Shown here in pieces: positions 41,358 through 50,210 of a stretch of DNA of 64,000 bases. Positions within the stretch are counted from its first letter, which is position 1; each line of letters starts with the position of its first letter. Source of the DNA: JANQMX01 sp965247175. GTDB lineage: Bacteria; Pseudomonadota; Alphaproteobacteria; Kiloniellales; DSM-21159. The stretch spans positions 2,604,001 through 2,668,000 of the forward strand of contig OZ252006.1 in assembly GCA_965247175.1 (NCBI GenBank), read 5' to 3'. Under the pieces are notes generated by a model. That model ran no database searches, was not told the origin of the DNA, and saw nothing but the letters and a program-made list of their open reading frames with translations. A program made the position numbers and the translations under genes.

Positions 41358-42263
41358 ATGACCGCGGACGGCGAGCCCCCGTGGCGGGTGGCCAAATGGA
41401 TTGCGCGCAGCGGCCTCTGCTCCCGCCGGGAGGCGGAGGCCTGGGTACTGGCCGGCCGGGTCAGCCTGGACGGCGTGCGCCTCGATACCCCCGCGGCCAC
41501 AGCCGAGCGCGCCAGCCAGATCACCGTCGACGGCCGGCCGTTGCCGGAGCCGGAGGGCCCGAAGCTATGGCGCTTCCACAAGCCGCGCGGCCTCTTGACC
41601 ACCACCAAGGATCCGGAAGGGCGCCCGACCGTCTTCCAGCGCATCCGCGATCAGCTCGGTGAGCTGCCGCATATGATGCCGGTCGGTCGTCTGGACATGA
41701 ACTCGGAAGGGCTGTTGCTGCTGACCAACGACGGTGCGCTCAAGCGGCGCCTTGAATTGCCGCAAAGCGGCTGGCTCAGGCGCTACCGAGTGCGGGTCTT
41801 CGGCCGCGTCTCGGAAGAGCGTCTCGCCGAACTTGCCAAGGGCGTCACCGTGGAGGGTGTCGCCTACGGCCCCATCGAGGCGCGGCTCGATGAGCAGCGT
41901 GGCGCCAACGCCTGGCTGACCATGGGTCTGCGCGAAGGCAAGAACCGCGAGATCCGCAAGGTCTGCGAGCATCTCGGCTGGCAGGTCAATCGTCTCATCC
42001 GAGTGGCCTATGGCCCCTTCACGCTGGGCAAGCTGCCGCGCGGGCAGATCACCCCGGTGCCGCGCGGCCAGCTCGCCGAGGTGCTAGGCGAGAAGCCCAA
42101 GACCACGGAGAAGGTCGGCACTGCCAAGGCCAAGCCGCGCCCGAACAAGCCGGGTGGCCGCAAACCCTTCTCCGGAAAACCCCGCGCACGGAAAGCAGGC
42201 CCCGCAAGGCAAGGAACAGCAAGCCCCACCAGAAAGAAATCCGATGCGGATCGTCGGCGGTAG
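41358..42263 (+). CDS. rluB: RluB/RsuA-family rRNA pseudouridine synthase
   Basis: A 301-residue enzyme. The S4 RNA-binding domain spans about 8-60 (VAKWIARSGLCSRREAEAWV). The catalytic domain contains FHKPRGLLTTTKDPEGRPTVF and the catalytic Asp113 in GRLDMNSEGLLLLTNDG. The last 70 or so residues are a Lys/Arg/Pro-rich tail that should add RNA affinity and is common in alphaproteobacterial versions. It most likely modifies U2605 of 23S rRNA (RluB); an RsuA or RluE activity cannot be excluded by eye. Its last 20 bases overlap rsmD. Confidence 0.88.
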   Translation: MTADGEPPWRVAKWIARSGLCSRREAEAWVLAGRVSLDGVRLDTPAATAERASQITVDGRPLPEPEGPKLWRFHKPRGLLTTTKDPEGRPTVFQRIRDQLGELPHMMPVGRLDMNSEGLLLLTNDGALKRRLELPQSGWLRRYRVRVFGRVSEERLAELAKGVTVEGVAYGPIEARLDEQRGANAWLTMGLREGKNREIRKVCEHLGWQVNRLIRVAYGPFTLGKLPRGQITPVPRGQLAEVLGEKPKTTEKVGTAKAKPRPNKPGGRKPFSGKPRARKAGPARQGTASPTRKKSDADRRR

Positions 42264-42810
42264 CCTGCGCGGCCGGCCCTTGGCCGCGCCGGACGGCGAT
42301 GTGGTGCGGCCGACCGCCGACCGCACGCGCGAAGCGCTGTTCAACATCCTGAGCCACGGCAAGCTGGTCGAGCGTCTGGGCGGCACCTCGCCGCTGCCCG
42401 GGTCCGCCGTGCTCGATGCCTTCGCCGGCACCGGGGCGCTGGGCCTGGAAGCTCTCTCCCGCGGCGCGCGCCAGGTCTACTTCATTGAGCGCTACGCCCC
42501 GGCCCTCACCGTGCTGCGCCAGAACATCAAAAAGCTCAGCGTGGGAGAGCAGTGCAAGGTGTTGGACCGCGACGCCCTGGTGCCGCCGACCGCCCCTGAG
42601 CCCTGCCAGCTCGTCTTCATGGATCCGCCCTACAACGAGAACTTGGCTGTCCCCGCCCTCACCGCACTGCAGTCAGCCGGCTGGCTTGCCGAAGGCGCAC
42701 TGATTTCATTGGAGGTCATGAAAAGCGAGGCCGTGACCCTGCCAGAAGGCTTCGCCGTCCTCGACGACCGCACCTATGGCAAGGCGCGGTTGATCATCCT
42801 GGGGTGTTGA
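42244..42810 (+). CDS. rsmD: 16S rRNA (guanine(966)-N2)-methyltransferase
   Basis: A 188-residue methyltransferase from the ATG at 42244 (MRIVGGSLRGRPL), the standard RsmD start, inside the end of the pseudouridine synthase gene. The SAM site reads VLDAFAGTGALGLEALSRGA (56-75). The catalytic motif is DPPY at 127-130. It methylates G966 in helix 31 of 16S rRNA. Its end overlaps the end of the convergent LysR gene by 17 bases. Confidence 0.95.
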   Translation: MRIVGGSLRGRPLAAPDGDVVRPTADRTREALFNILSHGKLVERLGGTSPLPGSAVLDAFAGTGALGLEALSRGARQVYFIERYAPALTVLRQNIKKLSVGEQCKVLDRDALVPPTAPEPCQLVFMDPPYNENLAVPALTALQSAGWLAEGALISLEVMKSEAVTLPEGFAVLDDRTYGKARLIILGC

Positions 42811-43723
42811 GCGCCAGCGTAGCTTCCGTATCCTGCGCTTCTCGGAGCAGCCAGTCGCGGAACTCTCTGGACTGACTGCGCCTTAGCGCGCTCTCGGCAA
42901 AAGCGACGCGGTAAGCCCGCTGCAAAGGAATGCCTTCTTCGACCGGGAAGGGTAAGGATAGCCTGCCGGCTTCGACCAAGGATTGGACGAGCGCGAAACC
43001 GCAAACGATCAGCCCCGCATTCGAATAGACCGCCTCTAGCGCATCGACGACCCTGCGATAGCGGATGCCTCGGGCGGCTCCGGTCTTGCGGTAGCCGTGG
43101 CGCCGCACCCATTCGGTCCAACCGATGGATTCGTCAGCGGTGATGTAGCATTCGAGATGCAGAAGCGGAAAGCCTTCAAGCCTCTCGTCCTTCGGCAACT
43201 TGGAGATCCGCTCAGTGTTCTCGGGTGAGCTGACCGGCAGGAGATAGTCACGAAAGAGAAGGTCTTCTTCTTGCTTGCCGCGCGGCGCGCCGAGCCAGAC
43301 CTCGCAATCCGCCTGCCCGAGACGCATCGGGACGTCACCGACGCCATTGATGCAAAACAGGACGTTGGGATGGCTTTCTCGAAAGCCAACAAGCCTCGGC
43401 GTAAGCCACAGCTCGGCCCAATCCGGATCGGCGACGATATGGATTTCCTGCACCCGTTGGAAATCGAGAAGTCGGGCTGCCGTGTCCAACTCGCGAAAGC
43501 CCGCGCCGAGATGCGCCAGGGCCGCTTCCAGCTCGCGGGTCGGGCGAATTCCGGAGCGCCCGCGCACCAAGAGATCGAAGCCGAGAAAGTCCTCGAGGGT
43601 CTTGATCCTCTGTCCCAGCGCGGCCGGCGTGATCGCCAGGGCTTCGGCGGCGGCCTTCAAGGAGCCCTTGCGCATCGTCATTTCGAGCGCTTGCAGAGAT
43701 CTGAGATGCGACGTTACGGGCAT
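42794..43723 (-). CDS. LysR-family transcriptional regulator
   Basis: A 309-residue regulator from the ATG at 43723 (MPVTSHLRSLQALEM), where close relatives begin; an ATG at 43747 is the alternative. The winged helix-turn-helix (about 5-65) includes GSLKAAAEALAITPAALGQRIKTLEDFLGFDLLVRG. The rest is a periplasmic-binding-like effector domain similar to GcvA-type LysR proteins. It is divergent from a DUF4242 gene, with a strong inverted repeat between them, so it probably controls that gene and itself. Confidence 0.92.
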   Translation of the reverse strand: MPVTSHLRSLQALEMTMRKGSLKAAAEALAITPAALGQRIKTLEDFLGFDLLVRGRSGIRPTRELEAALAHLGAGFRELDTAARLLDFQRVQEIHIVADPDWAELWLTPRLVGFRESHPNVLFCINGVGDVPMRLGQADCEVWLGAPRGKQEEDLLFRDYLLPVSSPENTERISKLPKDERLEGFPLLHLECYITADESIGWTEWVRRHGYRKTGAARGIRYRRVVDALEAVYSNAGLIVCGFALVQSLVEAGRLSLPFPVEEGIPLQRAYRVAFAESALRRSQSREFRDWLLREAQDTEATLALNTPG

Positions 43724-43767
43724 CCCTAGATGATAAAGTTTTTCCATAGTTGCGAAAAGATTATTTA

Positions 43768-43789
43768 GCTTGCTCCTAGCGCAGCAAGC
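43768..43789. promoter_or_regulatory. inverted repeat between LysR and DUF4242 genes
   Basis: GCTTGCT and AGCAAGC are exact inverted copies with an 8-base spacer, in the short gap between the two divergent starts. This is the expected position for the LysR operator. A T-N11-A pattern is present inside but not symmetric within the repeat. Confidence 0.5.
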
Positions 43790-43832
43790 CGCCGACAATG
43801 GCGTTGCAGCCACATTGACCGGGAGAACGACC

Positions 43833-44117
43833 ATGACCCAAATGAAGCGTTACATCGTCGAACGAGACATTCCGGGCGTCGGCGAGATGTCGCTCGTGGA
43901 GCTCTGCGGGGCGGCGCGCGCCTCCAACCAAGCCATCGACAAGCTTGGCCAAGACGTTCAGTGGCAGCACAGCTACGTTGCCAACGACAAGACCTTCTGC
44001 GTCTATCTGGCGAAGAATCCCGAGACCATTCACAAGCATGCGGAGCTGAGCGGAATTCCGGTGTCCGCTATCACCGAGGTTTCGCAGATCATCGATCCGC
44101 TGACCGCCAACAACTGA
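43833..44117 (+). CDS. DUF4242 family small protein
   Basis: A 94-residue protein from the ATG at 43833, with GGGAGA upstream. It matches the DUF4242 pattern: an N-terminal MKRYIVERDIPGVG strand, a helix with ACA-like small residues, the QHSYVANDKTFCVYLA strand and a C-terminal SGIPVSAITEVSQIIDP. The fold is ferredoxin-like, and the function is unknown; members are often found alone beside regulators. It is divergent from a LysR regulator. Confidence 0.82.
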   Translation: MTQMKRYIVERDIPGVGEMSLVELCGAARASNQAIDKLGQDVQWQHSYVANDKTFCVYLAKNPETIHKHAELSGIPVSAITEVSQIIDPLTANN

Positions 44118-44131
44118 GGCTGGCCCCCGGC

Positions 44132-44149
44132 CCCGCCCACTTGGGCGGG
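44132..44149. terminator. two-way hairpin between DUF4242 gene and mutL
   Basis: CCCGCCCA and TGGGCGGG form a perfect 8-bp stem around a two-base gap, filling the space between two convergent stop codons. It ends one base before the mutL stop and can serve both transcripts. A U tract is lacking. Confidence 0.55.
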
Positions 44150-45976
44150 TTAGCGCCGGCCGAAGAGCCGCTCGATGTCGGACAAGGCGAGAGAGACGTA
44201 AGTCGGGCGGCCGTGATTGCACTGGCCGCTGTGGGGCGTGGCCTCCATCTCGCGCAACAGCGCGTTCATCTCGGCCTGATTGAGCCGCCGACCCGAGCGC
44301 ACCGAGCCGTGACAGGCGATGGTGCCGCAGATCTCCTCCAGCCGTTCCTTGAGCGCCAGCGCCTGGTCGTATTCGACCAGCTCGTCGGCGAGATCGCGTA
44401 AGAGGCCCTGCACGTCGGTCTGGCCGAGCAAGCTCGGCGTCTCCCGCACCACCACCGCCGCGCCGCCGAAGGGCTCGATCACCAGGCCGAGCTCGGCCAG
44501 TTCCTCGCTGCGGGCCAGGACGCGCGTCGCCGCATCCTCCTCCAGCTCGACCACCTCGGGGATGAGGAGCGCCTGACGCTCGACGCCTTGCGCTGCGATC
44601 TGGCGCTTCATGCGCTCATAGACCAGGCGCTCGTGGGCAGCGTGCTGATCGACGATCACTAGGCCATCGGTGGTCTGCGCAACGATGTAGGTCTCATGCA
44701 GCTGGGCACAGGCGGCGCCCAGGGGATAGGCCTCGAGTGGCGGGACGCCTGTTTCCTGCTGCTCATGCGGTTCGGCTTGGTTGCGTTTCGCCGGCGCCGT
44801 GGCCAAGCCGGGTAGAGGCGCGTGGTACGCGACGGCGGCCTCCGCCATGCCGCGGCCGAGGCGCGCCGGCCCGGTTTGATAGCTCGGGAAGGGTGTTACG
44901 CTGCCGCCGCCGGACTGGTCGCTGCCGGGACGAAAAGCCCCGAGCGCCGCCTGAGACACACTGGGCGCAGCGCGGTGGCCGGCTTCGGCCAGGGCATGGC
45001 GCAAGGCTGAGACGATCAGCCCGCGCACCAGGCCCGGCTCACGGAAGCGCACCTCGGCCTTGGCCGGATGCACGTTGACGTCGACCGCTTCGGCCGGCGC
45101 CTCGAGAAAGAGCGCCACCACCGGATGGCGGTCGCGGGCCAGGAAGTCCTGATAGGCGCCGCGCAGGGCACCGAGCAGCAAGCGGTCCTTCACCGGACGG
45201 CCGTTGACGAAGAGGTACTGCTGCTGGGCGTTGGCGCGGTTGAAGGTGGGCAGGCCGGCATAGCCGGTCAGGAGGAAGCCCTCGCGCTCGGCTTCGATGG
45301 CCAGGGCGGACTCTCGAAATTCGCGGCCCATGATGGCGCCGAGGCGGGCCAGGCGGGCATCGAAGAGATCGCCGCTCTCAGCTCCCAGCCTGATCAGGCT
45401 GCGGCTCTCGTCGGCAAGGTGGAAGGAGATCGCCGGATAAGCCATGGCGAGGCGCTGCAGGCTGTCCCGGATTTGCATCACCTCGGCGCGGGCGCTCTTG
45501 AGGAACTTCAAGCGCGCCGGCGTGGCGTAGAAGAGGTCGCGTACCTCGATCTTGCTGCCCTTGGGCTGCGCGGCCGGTCTCGGACTGCCGACAGCGCCGC
45601 CCTCGACTGTGAGCGACCAGGCCTCCTCCGCCGCCCATGCACGGCTCGTGAGGGTCAGCCGCGCCACAGCGCCGATGGAAGGTAGCGCCTCGCCGCGAAA
45701 ACCGAGACTGCCGATATGCACCAGGTCGTCATCGGGCAGCTTGGAGGTCGCATGGCGCTGCACCGCCAGCCGGAGCTCCGCTTCGCCCATGCCGATGCCG
45801 TCGTCCTCCACGGCAATCAAGGCCTTGCCGCCGTCGCGCAGGGTGACGGCGATCTGCCCGGCGCCGGCGTCGATGGCGTTCTCCACCAGTTCCTTCACCA
45901 CGGCGGCCGGGCGCTCGATGACCTCGCCGGCGGCGATCTGGTTGACCAATGCTTCGGGAAGCAGGCGAATGCCCAT
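44150..45976 (-). CDS. mutL: DNA mismatch repair protein MutL
   Basis: A 608-residue MutL. The N-terminal GHKL ATPase domain (about 1-330) has ENAIDAGAGQIAV, DDGIGM, GFRGEALPSIGAVARL and ATPARLKFLKS. After a variable linker, the C-terminal dimerisation domain carries DQHAAHERLVYE near residue 440, an exact DQHA-x2-E-x4-E metal-dependent endonuclease motif. The final LFGRR and CNHGRP segments complete that site. Such MutL proteins nick DNA themselves, as in bacteria without MutH. It lies five bases downstream of pgi. Confidence 0.97.
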   Translation of the reverse strand: MGIRLLPEALVNQIAAGEVIERPAAVVKELVENAIDAGAGQIAVTLRDGGKALIAVEDDGIGMGEAELRLAVQRHATSKLPDDDLVHIGSLGFRGEALPSIGAVARLTLTSRAWAAEEAWSLTVEGGAVGSPRPAAQPKGSKIEVRDLFYATPARLKFLKSARAEVMQIRDSLQRLAMAYPAISFHLADESRSLIRLGAESGDLFDARLARLGAIMGREFRESALAIEAEREGFLLTGYAGLPTFNRANAQQQYLFVNGRPVKDRLLLGALRGAYQDFLARDRHPVVALFLEAPAEAVDVNVHPAKAEVRFREPGLVRGLIVSALRHALAEAGHRAAPSVSQAALGAFRPGSDQSGGGSVTPFPSYQTGPARLGRGMAEAAVAYHAPLPGLATAPAKRNQAEPHEQQETGVPPLEAYPLGAACAQLHETYIVAQTTDGLVIVDQHAAHERLVYERMKRQIAAQGVERQALLIPEVVELEEDAATRVLARSEELAELGLVIEPFGGAAVVVRETPSLLGQTDVQGLLRDLADELVEYDQALALKERLEEICGTIACHGSVRSGRRLNQAEMNALLREMEATPHSGQCNHGRPTYVSLALSDIERLFGRR

Positions 45977-45981
45977 GACGG

Positions 45982-47298
45982 TTAGCCCTTACCCATGTTC
46001 GCGAGATAGTCGCGGGCCAGCTGCTTGCCCTGCTCGACCGCCGGCTGATCGAAGGGGTCGACCCCCAACAGGTGAGCGGTCAGGATGGTCTCCAGCATGA
46101 ACTGCATGAAGAGCCCGCCGAGCACCTCTTCGTCGAGGCGGCTGAAGGTGATCGTGCGCAGCGGACAGCCATTGAGCGCCAGGCTGTCTGCGGTGGCCTT
46201 GGCTTCGGCCAGCAACAGCTCACCCATGCGGCGGCCGGGCAGCTGACCGATGGCAAGCTCCTCCGCCAACGGCGCCTCGATGGGCGCGCCCTCGCCCGCC
46301 GTATCGAGCCAGAGGAGGGTGAAGAGCTTGTCCTTGGGGCCGGCGAGGAAGAGCTGCACCTGGCTGTGCTGGTCCACCGGTCCAAGCGCGGCGATGGGCG
46401 TGAGGCCCTTGCCGTCCTTGCCCAGGCTCTCGGCCCAGAGTTGGCGGTACCAGGCGCCGAAGACCCGCAGGCGGTCGCCGTAGGGCATCAGGACGCTTTG
46501 CGAAATGCCCTGCTCTTCCAAGAGACCGAAGGCCAGGGCTGCTCCCTCTGCCGGACCGGCCGACGCATTGGCGAGCTGGTCTTCCAGCACGGCCGAGGCA
46601 CCGAGGCGCAGCTTCTCCGGGTCGAGCCCAAGCAGGCAGACCGGCAGCATGCCGACGTTGGTCAGCACGGCGAAGCGCCCGCCGACCCCGGTGTTGTGCG
46701 GCAGGCAAGGCAGGCGGTAGCGCTCGGCCAGCCGCTTGAGCGCACTGTCCTTGGGCTCGGTGATCACGGCCATCTGCGCCGCGAGGCGGGACTCGTCGAG
46801 ATGCTCCTGGAGGAAGGCCAGGGCGCGCAGGCTCTGGCAGAGAGTCTCGATGGTGCCTCCGGACTTGGAGATCATCACCACGCCGAGGCGCGCCGGGTCG
46901 CTGGCCGCAAGCAGCAGCTCGAAGCCGTGGGCATCCAGGTTGTCGACGAAGATGAGACGCGGGCCCTCGCTCGGCTCGACCAGGCCGCCGGCGGTGGTCA
47001 GCGCCTGGATGGCCTGGCCGCCGAGGGAGGAGCCGCCGGTGCCGAGCACCAGGATATCGTCGCAGCTCTCGCTCAGGGCCGAGGCAACGTCGCGCACGGC
47101 CTGAAGATCGTCGCGCTGCTCCGGCACGGCGAGCAGCGGCAGGCCCCAATCGGCCTTTTCCCGGGCCAGGGCCTCGAGGCGCGGTTGCACGGCTGCAAGG
47201 GCCGCGTCGTAGCGCGCCTGCGAGAGGCCCGCCCCCTCGATCGCCTCGGCAAAGCAGCGGCGGCTATCGATCGTGAAGAGTCGCGCGGTATCACCCAT
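45982..47298 (-). CDS. pgi: glucose-6-phosphate isomerase
   Basis: A 438-residue isomerase, shorter than the roughly 550-residue enterobacterial enzyme but normal for this branch. The sugar-phosphate-binding SIS regions are present: LGTGGSSLGGQAIQAL and SKSGGTIETL. The catalytic glutamate is in LWAESLGK, the ring-opening histidine in PVDQHSQVQL and the lysine in EQGKQLARDYL near the C-terminus. It interconverts glucose 6-phosphate and fructose 6-phosphate. Its start codon lies in the 3' arm of a perfect 10-bp hairpin. mutL follows directly. Confidence 0.95.
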   Translation of the reverse strand: MGDTARLFTIDSRRCFAEAIEGAGLSQARYDAALAAVQPRLEALAREKADWGLPLLAVPEQRDDLQAVRDVASALSESCDDILVLGTGGSSLGGQAIQALTTAGGLVEPSEGPRLIFVDNLDAHGFELLLAASDPARLGVVMISKSGGTIETLCQSLRALAFLQEHLDESRLAAQMAVITEPKDSALKRLAERYRLPCLPHNTGVGGRFAVLTNVGMLPVCLLGLDPEKLRLGASAVLEDQLANASAGPAEGAALAFGLLEEQGISQSVLMPYGDRLRVFGAWYRQLWAESLGKDGKGLTPIAALGPVDQHSQVQLFLAGPKDKLFTLLWLDTAGEGAPIEAPLAEELAIGQLPGRRMGELLLAEAKATADSLALNGCPLRTITFSRLDEEVLGGLFMQFMLETILTAHLLGVDPFDQPAVEQGKQLARDYLANMGKG

Positions 47299-47320
47299 CC
47301 CGCAAACTTAGCGGGATGGG
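47294..47320 (-). promoter_or_regulatory. perfect hairpin enclosing the pgi start codon
   Basis: CCCATCCCGC and GCGGGATGGG are exact inverted copies around a 7-base loop. In the minus-strand RNA the pgi AUG lies inside the second arm (GCGGGAUGGG), so a folded leader would hide the start codon. It may also slow transcription coming from the M16 genes, 40 bases upstream. Confidence 0.55.
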
Positions 47321-47360
47321 CGAGTCGGGGGAAGCGACGAAGGGTGAGTAGCCTGTGGAC

Positions 47361-48734
47361 TTAACTGCCCGAAGGAGCCTCTAGCGTTGCCGTCAGGCCC
47401 TCAGGCTGGCCGACCACGACGATGCTGAGCTGGCCATCGTCGAACAGCCGCTTGGCCACCCGCTTGGCATCTTCCAGGGTGATGGCCTCGATGTAGTCGT
47501 TGCGCCGGTCGATGTAGTCGATGCCGAGGTCTTCCATCTGCATGCCCAGCAGCATGCCAGAGATGCCGCGCAGGCTGTCGAGCCTGAGAGGGAAGGAGCC
47601 CGTGAGGAAGGTCTTGGCATCGGCCAGCTCTTCGGCGGTCGGCCCTTCTTCAGCGAAGCGGCGCCACTCGTCGCGCATGATGTCGATGGACTCGGCGACG
47701 CCGTCGTTGCGGGTGCCGACGCTGGCGACGATCAGGCCACCTTCGTCACGCGGGCTGAGCGCGGAGTAGACCGAGTAAGCCAGTCCCCGCTCCTCCCGCA
47801 CTTCCTGCATGAGGCGCGAGGCGAAGCTGCCGCCGCCTAGCACGTAGTTCAGGGCGAAGGCGGTGTAGTAGTCCGGGTCGTCGCGCTTGATGCCAGGCTG
47901 CGCCATCACGGCGATCGACTGAGGCACCGGCCGCTCGATGATCGCCACGCCACCCTCGCTGCGCGGGCTCGTATCGGGGATGACGGTCGCGCCGCCGGTC
48001 GCCGGGAGCGCTCCGAAGGTCTCATCGAGCAGCGGCCCCAGCTCCTCGGCGGTGATGTCGCCGGCGACCCCGATGAACATGCGGTCGCGCGCGATGCTAT
48101 CCTTGACGAAAGCGCGCATGTCGTCCGCCGTGACGGCGGCAAGGGTGCTCTCGGTGCCGCGCGCCGAGCGCCCGTAGGGATGCTCGCCCTGCACCAGCCG
48201 GCCGAGCGCGGTCCAGGCGATGGAACTCGGGTCCTGCGCCCGGCGACGGGCCGAAGCCTGCATCTGGCCGCGAATGCGCTCGACTGCTTCCTCGTCAAAA
48301 CGCGCATCGGTGAGCGCCAAACGCAGCAGCTCGAACGCCCGGTCCCGCTCACGGGTCAGGAATCTGAGCGAGGCGCCGAAGCGGTCGTAGCCGGCGCTGA
48401 AGCGCAGCGAGATCGAACGGTCGTTGAGCTCTTCCTGAAAGGTCACTGAGTCGAGCTCGCCCGCGCCCTCGTCGAGCAGCGCGGCGGTCATGGCAGCGGT
48501 GCCTTCCTTACCCTCGGGATCGAGCACGGCGCCGCCGCGAAAGCCGATCTCTACTGAGATCAACTGATTGCTGTTGTCCTCGACCAGCCAGGCCTCGATG
48601 CCGCCGGGCGAAACGACCCGCTTGACCTCGGCCGCCGTGGCCGGAAGCGCCACAACAACGGCGAAGAGAAGTGTTGGGATGACGAGGCGGAGAGACCGCC
48701 GCCCAGCCATGAGCAGTGCGAAGATGTTCTGCAT
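47361..48734 (-). CDS. M16 peptidase-like protein without zinc motif
   Basis: A 457-residue protein from the ATG at 48734, whose AGGAG binding site overlaps the stop codon of the upstream M16 gene. A signal peptide is likely (hydrophobic LRLVIPTLLFAVVVALPATAA). The insulinase fold is clear, but the HxxEH site is absent: the matching helix reads MTAALLDEGAGELD. It retains the C-terminal features (REERGLAYSVYSALSPRDEGG) needed to pair with an active partner. Together the two probably form a periplasmic heterodimer, like alpha/beta subunits of mitochondrial processing peptidase. Confidence 0.92.
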   Translation of the reverse strand: MQNIFALLMAGRRSLRLVIPTLLFAVVVALPATAAEVKRVVSPGGIEAWLVEDNSNQLISVEIGFRGGAVLDPEGKEGTAAMTAALLDEGAGELDSVTFQEELNDRSISLRFSAGYDRFGASLRFLTRERDRAFELLRLALTDARFDEEAVERIRGQMQASARRRAQDPSSIAWTALGRLVQGEHPYGRSARGTESTLAAVTADDMRAFVKDSIARDRMFIGVAGDITAEELGPLLDETFGALPATGGATVIPDTSPRSEGGVAIIERPVPQSIAVMAQPGIKRDDPDYYTAFALNYVLGGGSFASRLMQEVREERGLAYSVYSALSPRDEGGLIVASVGTRNDGVAESIDIMRDEWRRFAEEGPTAEELADAKTFLTGSFPLRLDSLRGISGMLLGMQMEDLGIDYIDRRNDYIEAITLEDAKRVAKRLFDDGQLSIVVVGQPEGLTATLEAPSGS

Positions 48735-48747
48735 CTCTGGTCGTCTC

Positions 48748-50109
48748 CTAGCTGCGTTCGTCATCGGCGCGGAGCAGCACCGCGGTCACAGAGCCCGTGC
48801 TGTCCGAGAAGACCGCGCGGGCGGCTGCGTTGACGTCTTCGAGACTGACGGCCTCGATGCGGTTGGGCCAATCCTCAACGTCTTCGATGGTCAGGCCCGA
48901 GGTCAAAGCCTGCCCGAAGACCCGCGCGGCGGTGGAAGCGTCGTCGCGCGCGAAGACGGCCGAGTCCGTTAGGCGCCGCTTGGCCTTCTCCAGCTCTTCG
49001 GCGGGAATGCCCTCGGCGACCACGCGGTCGATCAGGGCCCGGGTGGCCTCTTCCAGAGTCTCGATATCGACCCCGGCGACCGGCGAGGCGTAGACGCCGA
49101 AGGTGCCCAAATCCAAGCTTTCGCCCGAGTAGTAGGCACCGGCCGCCACGGCCAGCTTCTGATCGCGCACCAGCTCGTCGTAGAACAGGCCGGTGTTGCC
49201 GGTCAGGATCTCGGAGAGCACTTCGAGCGCATAGGCCTGGCCCTCAGGGTCCAGGTTGTAGCTCGGGGCGTGGTAGCTGATGGAGAACGAGGGCTGCCCG
49301 ACCTGCTCGCTGGAGAGGCTGACCCGCTGCGGTGCCCAATGGGGCGGCTCAACGACGCGGTTGCGCTCCGGTACGGCACGCGCCGGGATCTTGCCGTAGG
49401 TCTGCTCGGCCAGCTCCATGACTTCGTCGAACGAGACATCGCCGGCAACGATCAGCACGGCATTGTTGGGGGCGTACCAGGTCTCGTAGAAATCCAGCGC
49501 GTCCTGGGTCGAGAGCTGCTCCATCTCGGACCGCCAGCCGATGATCGGACGGCCATAGGGATGGTGCATGAAGAGCGAGGCGCGGGACATCTCGCCGAGA
49601 CGGCCGCCCGGCTCATTGTCGATACGGGAACTGCGCTCTTCGAGAATGACGTCCCGCTCCGCCAGAGTGACCTCGTCGGTCAGCACCAGGTTGGCCATAC
49701 GGTCGGCCTCATGCTCCATCATGAGCGCCAGACGGTCGCTGGCGACGATCTGGAAGTACCCGGTGTAGTCAAAGGAGGTGAAGGCGTTCTCGCGCCCGCC
49801 ATTGCGCGCGATGATCTCGGAGAATTCCCCCTCGCCCAGGGTCTCCGTGCCCTTGAACATGAGGTGCTCGAGATAATGGGCGATGCCGGACTTGCCGAGC
49901 GGCTCGTCGGCGCTGCCGACCTTGTACCAGAGCATGTGGGTCACGACGGGAGCGCGGCGGTTGGTCACGACCACCACCTGCAGGCCGTTGTCGAGCACGC
50001 CGCTCTCAGGATTGAAGACCTGGGCGTTGGCTGTGTTGGGCTGGCCGACACTCAAGAGCAATCCGACGAGGGCAAGAAGGGCGAGCCCGAAGGCGCGGGA
50101 TGGGGGCAT
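48748..50109 (-). CDS. M16 zinc peptidase (insulinase family)
   Basis: A 453-residue exported protein from the ATG at 50109; the open frame extends upstream but only this start gives a proper signal peptide (about 1-29, ending in NANAQ-like TANAQ). The inverted zinc motif is intact as His78-x-x-Glu81-His82 (HYLEH), and the distal glutamate lies in MMEHEADRM. It is a periplasmic peptidase for small unfolded substrates. The catalytically empty partner follows 13 bases downstream. A 26-base perfect inverted repeat lies about 100 bases before its start. Confidence 0.94.
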   Translation of the reverse strand: MPPSRAFGLALLALVGLLLSVGQPNTANAQVFNPESGVLDNGLQVVVVTNRRAPVVTHMLWYKVGSADEPLGKSGIAHYLEHLMFKGTETLGEGEFSEIIARNGGRENAFTSFDYTGYFQIVASDRLALMMEHEADRMANLVLTDEVTLAERDVILEERSSRIDNEPGGRLGEMSRASLFMHHPYGRPIIGWRSEMEQLSTQDALDFYETWYAPNNAVLIVAGDVSFDEVMELAEQTYGKIPARAVPERNRVVEPPHWAPQRVSLSSEQVGQPSFSISYHAPSYNLDPEGQAYALEVLSEILTGNTGLFYDELVRDQKLAVAAGAYYSGESLDLGTFGVYASPVAGVDIETLEEATRALIDRVVAEGIPAEELEKAKRRLTDSAVFARDDASTAARVFGQALTSGLTIEDVEDWPNRIEAVSLEDVNAAARAVFSDSTGSVTAVLLRADDERS

Positions 50110-50210
50110 GGCAGGGCCTCTTGTTGGTCGATGCGAGCGCGGGACCCAAAGCCGCCAAAGGGCCGCTCGGGAACCACGCGTCCGCGCACGACAATAGCGG
50201 AGGGTTGCTA

